From the NCBI GenBank assembly GCA_030762175.1, contig JAUJEO010000019.1, positions 4,284,001 through 4,348,000 on the forward strand: 64,000 nt of DNA, given 5' to 3'. Below are positions 61,513 through 64,000 of this stretch, piece after piece (the first letter of the stretch is position 1; each line of letters begins with the position of its first letter). Both the position numbers and the translations under genes were made by a program. Under the pieces are notes generated by a model. That model made no database searches, had not been told where the DNA came from, and saw only the letters and a program-made list of their open reading frames with translations. The stretch comes from Metallyticus violacea. Taxonomy: Eukaryota; Arthropoda; Insecta; Mantodea; Metallyticidae.

Positions 61513-64000
61513 AAGATTTATTTCGATGGTTGGAAACTTCATGAGAATCAATTTTTTTCCGTTCTTATTTGAGATAACTGGTTCTCTTTCATTTTGCTAG
61601 TTTGATAGCTGTAGAAAAGCATATTATGCGGAAAGAATCTCGAAAAGAAAAAAAAAATTTTTTCAAAGTTTGGAAACTTCATTAGAATCACTTTTTTTCC
61701 GTTCTTATTTGAGATATATGGTTCTCTTTCATTATACAATTTTGATAGCCTTACAAAAGCATATTATGCGGAAAGAATCTCGAAAAGAAAAAAAATGATT
61801 TTCGATGGTTGGAAACTTCATTAGAATCACTTTTTTTCGGTTCTTATTTGAGATAACTGGTTCTCTTTCATTATACTAGTTTGATAGCCTTAGAAAAACA
61901 TATTATGCGGTAAGAATCTCGAAAAGAAAAAAAAAATTTTTCGAAGGTTGGAAAGTTCATTAGAATCACTTTTTTTCCGTTCTTATTTGAGATAACTGGT
62001 TCTCTTACATTATACTAGTTTGATAGCCTTAGAAAAGCATATTGTGCGGAAAGAATCTCGAAAAGAAAAAAAAAATTTTTCGAAGTTTGGAAACTTCATT
62101 AGAATCACTTTCTTTCCGTTCTTATTTGAGATAACTGGTTCTCTTGTATTATACTAGTTTGATAGCCTTAGAAAAGCATACTATGCAGTAAGAATCTCGA
62201 AAGAAAAAAAATTCTTTTCGAAGTTTGGAAACTTCATTAGAATCAATTTTTTTCCATTCTTATTTGAGATAACTAGTTCTCTTTCATTATACTAGTTTGA
62301 TAGCCATAGAAAACCATAAAATGAAGAAAGATTCGCGAAAAGAAAAGATTTATTTTGATGGTTGGAAACTTCATTAGAATGAATTTTTTTCCGTTCTTAT
62401 TTGAGATATATGGTTCTCTTTCATTATACTAGTTTGATAGACTTAGAAAAGCATATTATGCGGAAAGAATCTCGAAAAGAAAAAAAAAAATTTTCGAAGT
62501 TTTGAAACTTCATTAGAATCACTTTTTTTCCGTTCTTATTTGAGATAACTGGTTCTCTTTCATTATACTAGTTTGATAGCCTCAGTAAAGCAAGCATATT
62601 ATGCGCAAAGAATCTGGAAACGAAAAAAAAATTTTTTCGAAGTTTGGAAACTACGTTAGAATCACTTTTTTTCCGTTCTTATTTGAGATAACTGGTTCTC
62701 TTTCATTATACTAATTAGATAGCCTCAGAAAAGCATATTATGCGCATAGAATCTCGAAAATAAAAAAATTTTTTTAGAACTTTGGAAACTTCGTTAGAAT
62801 CACTTTTTTTCCGTTCTTATTTGAGATAACTGGTTCTCTTTCATTATACTAGTTTGATAGCCTCAGAAAAGCATATAATGCGCAAAGAATCTCGAAAAGA
62901 AATAAAAGTTTTTTCGAAGTTTGGAAACGTCGTTTGAATCACGTTTTTCCGTTCTTATTTGAGATAACTGGTTCTCTTTCATTATAGTAGTTTGATAGCC
63001 TCAGAAAAGCATATTATGCGCAAAGAATCACGAAAAGAAAAAATTTTTTTTTCGTTGTTTGGAAACTTCGTTAGAATCACTTTTTCTCCGTTCTTATTTG
63101 AGATAACTGGTTCTCTTTCATTATACTAGTTTGATAGGCTCAGAAAAGCATATTATGCGCAAAGAATCACGAAAAGAAAAAATTTTTTTTTCGTTGTTTG
63201 GAAACTTCGTTAGAATCACTTTTTCTCCGTCCTTATTTGAGATAACTGGTTCTCTTTCATTATACTGGTTTGATAGCCTTAGAAAAGCATATAATGCCGA
63301 AAGAATCTCGAAAGGAAAAAAATTTTTTTTGATGTTTTGAAATTCCTTATGATTCAATTTTTGTCCATTCTTATTTGAGATAACTGGTTCTCTTTCATTA
63401 TACTAGTTTGATAGCCTTAGAAAACCATAAAATGAAGAAAGATTCGCGAAAAAAAAATATTTTTTTCGAAGTTTGGAAACTTCATTAGAATCACTTTTTT
63501 TCCGTTCTTATTTGAGATAACTGGTTCTCTTGCATTATACTAGTTTGATAGCCTTAGAAAAGCATATAATGCGGAAAGAATCTCGAAAAGAAAAAAAAAA
63601 TTTTTCGATGATTGGAAACTTCATTAGAATCAATTTTTTTCCAATATTGTTTGAGATAACTAGTTCTCTTTCATTGTACTAGTTTGATAGCCATAGAAAA
63701 CCATAAAATGAAGAAAGATTCGCGAAAAGAAAAGATTTATTTCGATGGTTGGAAACTTCATTAGAATCACTTTTTTTCCGTTTTTATTTGAGATAACTGG
63801 TTCTCTTTCATTATACTAGTTTGATAGCTTTAGAAAAGCATATTATACGGAAAGAATCTCGAAAAGAAAAAAATTTTTTTTCGAAGTTTGGAAACTTCAT
63901 TAGAATCACTTTTTTTCCGTTCTTATTTGAGATAACTGGTTCTCTTTCATAATACTAGTTTGATAGCCTTAAAAGTGCATATTGTGCGGAAAGAATCTCG
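61513..64000 (+). repeat. ~25-kb super-repeat block, second copy, right part
   Basis: It matches 36.5-39.0 kb at offset about 25030: the fused E/aaaatgatttt monomer near 61790, class B with gtaaagcaagcatatt near 62587, the F junction near 63332, gattcgcgaaaaaaaaatat near 63443 and gccttaaaagtgc near 63967. One monomer differs: at 63000-63120 a class B copy with cacgaaaag replaces the gcgcatag/cttccttag monomer found at 37980-38090, so the cacgaaaag monomer occurs twice in a row. The array runs off the end of the window. Confidence 0.87.

Larger units (their letters stand above)
1..64000 (+). repeat. Satellite DNA array, ~137-139 bp monomer, whole window
   Basis: Head-to-tail monomers fill the window with no gap. 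Each can be followed by TTTGAGATAACTGG, TACTAGTTTGATAGCC and GAATCTCGAAAAG. Typical spacing is 137-139 bp, for example 138 bp between TTCGTTAGAA at 39420 and 39558. All monomers run in one direction; I saw no inverted segment and no foreign insertion. The consensus is about 29% GC by hand count. Open frames stay under about 95 codons and are K/F/S-rich translations of the same repeat in shifted frames, so none is called as a gene. Arrays of this kind usually form centromeric or pericentromeric heterochromatin in eukaryotes. That role is inferred, because nothing here shows CENH3 binding. Family and species are not recognised. Confidence 0.97.

Noticed and set aside
1..64000. CRISPR array
   Set aside because: The ~138-bp units are contiguous. 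There are no unique spacers between short direct repeats and no cas genes.
1..64000. Assignment to a named plant or animal satellite family
   Set aside because: Monomer length and layout fit many centromeric satellites, but I do not recognise the sequence. A database search with the consensus monomer would be decisive.
1..64000. tRNA, rRNA or snRNA genes
   Set aside because: No cloverleaf motifs, conserved B-box-like text or rRNA segments were seen; all text is accounted for by the satellite monomers.

Overview
The window is one uninterrupted block of AT-rich tandem satellite DNA. I found no gene, RNA gene, transposon, CRISPR array or unique sequence in it. A monomer of about 137-139 bp (range seen about 126-140 bp) repeats head to tail from base 1 to base 64000, roughly 465 copies, all in the same orientation. 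The hand-counted consensus has 40 G/C in 139 positions (about 29% GC). Each monomer carries, in order: a TTC(A/G)TTAGAATCA start, a T run, TTCTTATTTGAGATAACTGG, TTCTCTTTCATTATACTAG, TTTGATAGCC, a GCATATTATGCGG-like core, GAATCTCGAAAAG, an A-run joined to a T-run, and a short dyad CGAAGTTTGGAAACTTC. An array of this size and layout is typical of eukaryotic centromeric or pericentromeric heterochromatin. A plant is plausible, but I do not recognise the satellite and cannot name the species.

Several monomer classes recur: A (gccttag / gcgg / cttcattag), B (gcctcag / gcgc / cttcgttag), C (gccatag / accataaaatgaag / gattcgcg, shorter and without the A/T tract), D (cattttgctag / gctgtag), E (gatatatgg / gccttacaaaag) and F (gatgttttgaaattccttatg). 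They are arranged in higher-order repeats (HORs), and these are duplicated again on larger scales.

Layout: 1-4243 and 4244-7812 are two copies of one ~4.2 kb unit. The second lacks 552 bp, and the first holds a 1497-bp internal repeat. 7813-9035 is rich in B monomers. 9036-11390 and 11391-13450 are tandem copies of a 2355-bp module, with a third copy from 15787. 17462-20759 and 20760-24200 are tandem copies of a 3298-bp HOR, with derivatives starting near 30670, 49760 and 55700. A ~2.5 kb module lies at 24201-26724, 33961-36500 and 58455-61000, with a shortened copy at 51222-53218. 37681-42976 and 42977-48272 are an apparently perfect 5296-bp tandem duplication. The stretch 26.8-39.0 kb recurs at 53.5-64.0 kb, so a super-repeat of about 25 kb overlies everything.

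No genes work together here. The biology is in the array: unequal exchange on several scales, dyad symmetry and A/T tracts in most monomers, and very recent amplification in the middle. All comparisons were made by eye, so boundaries are approximate unless an exact offset is given.
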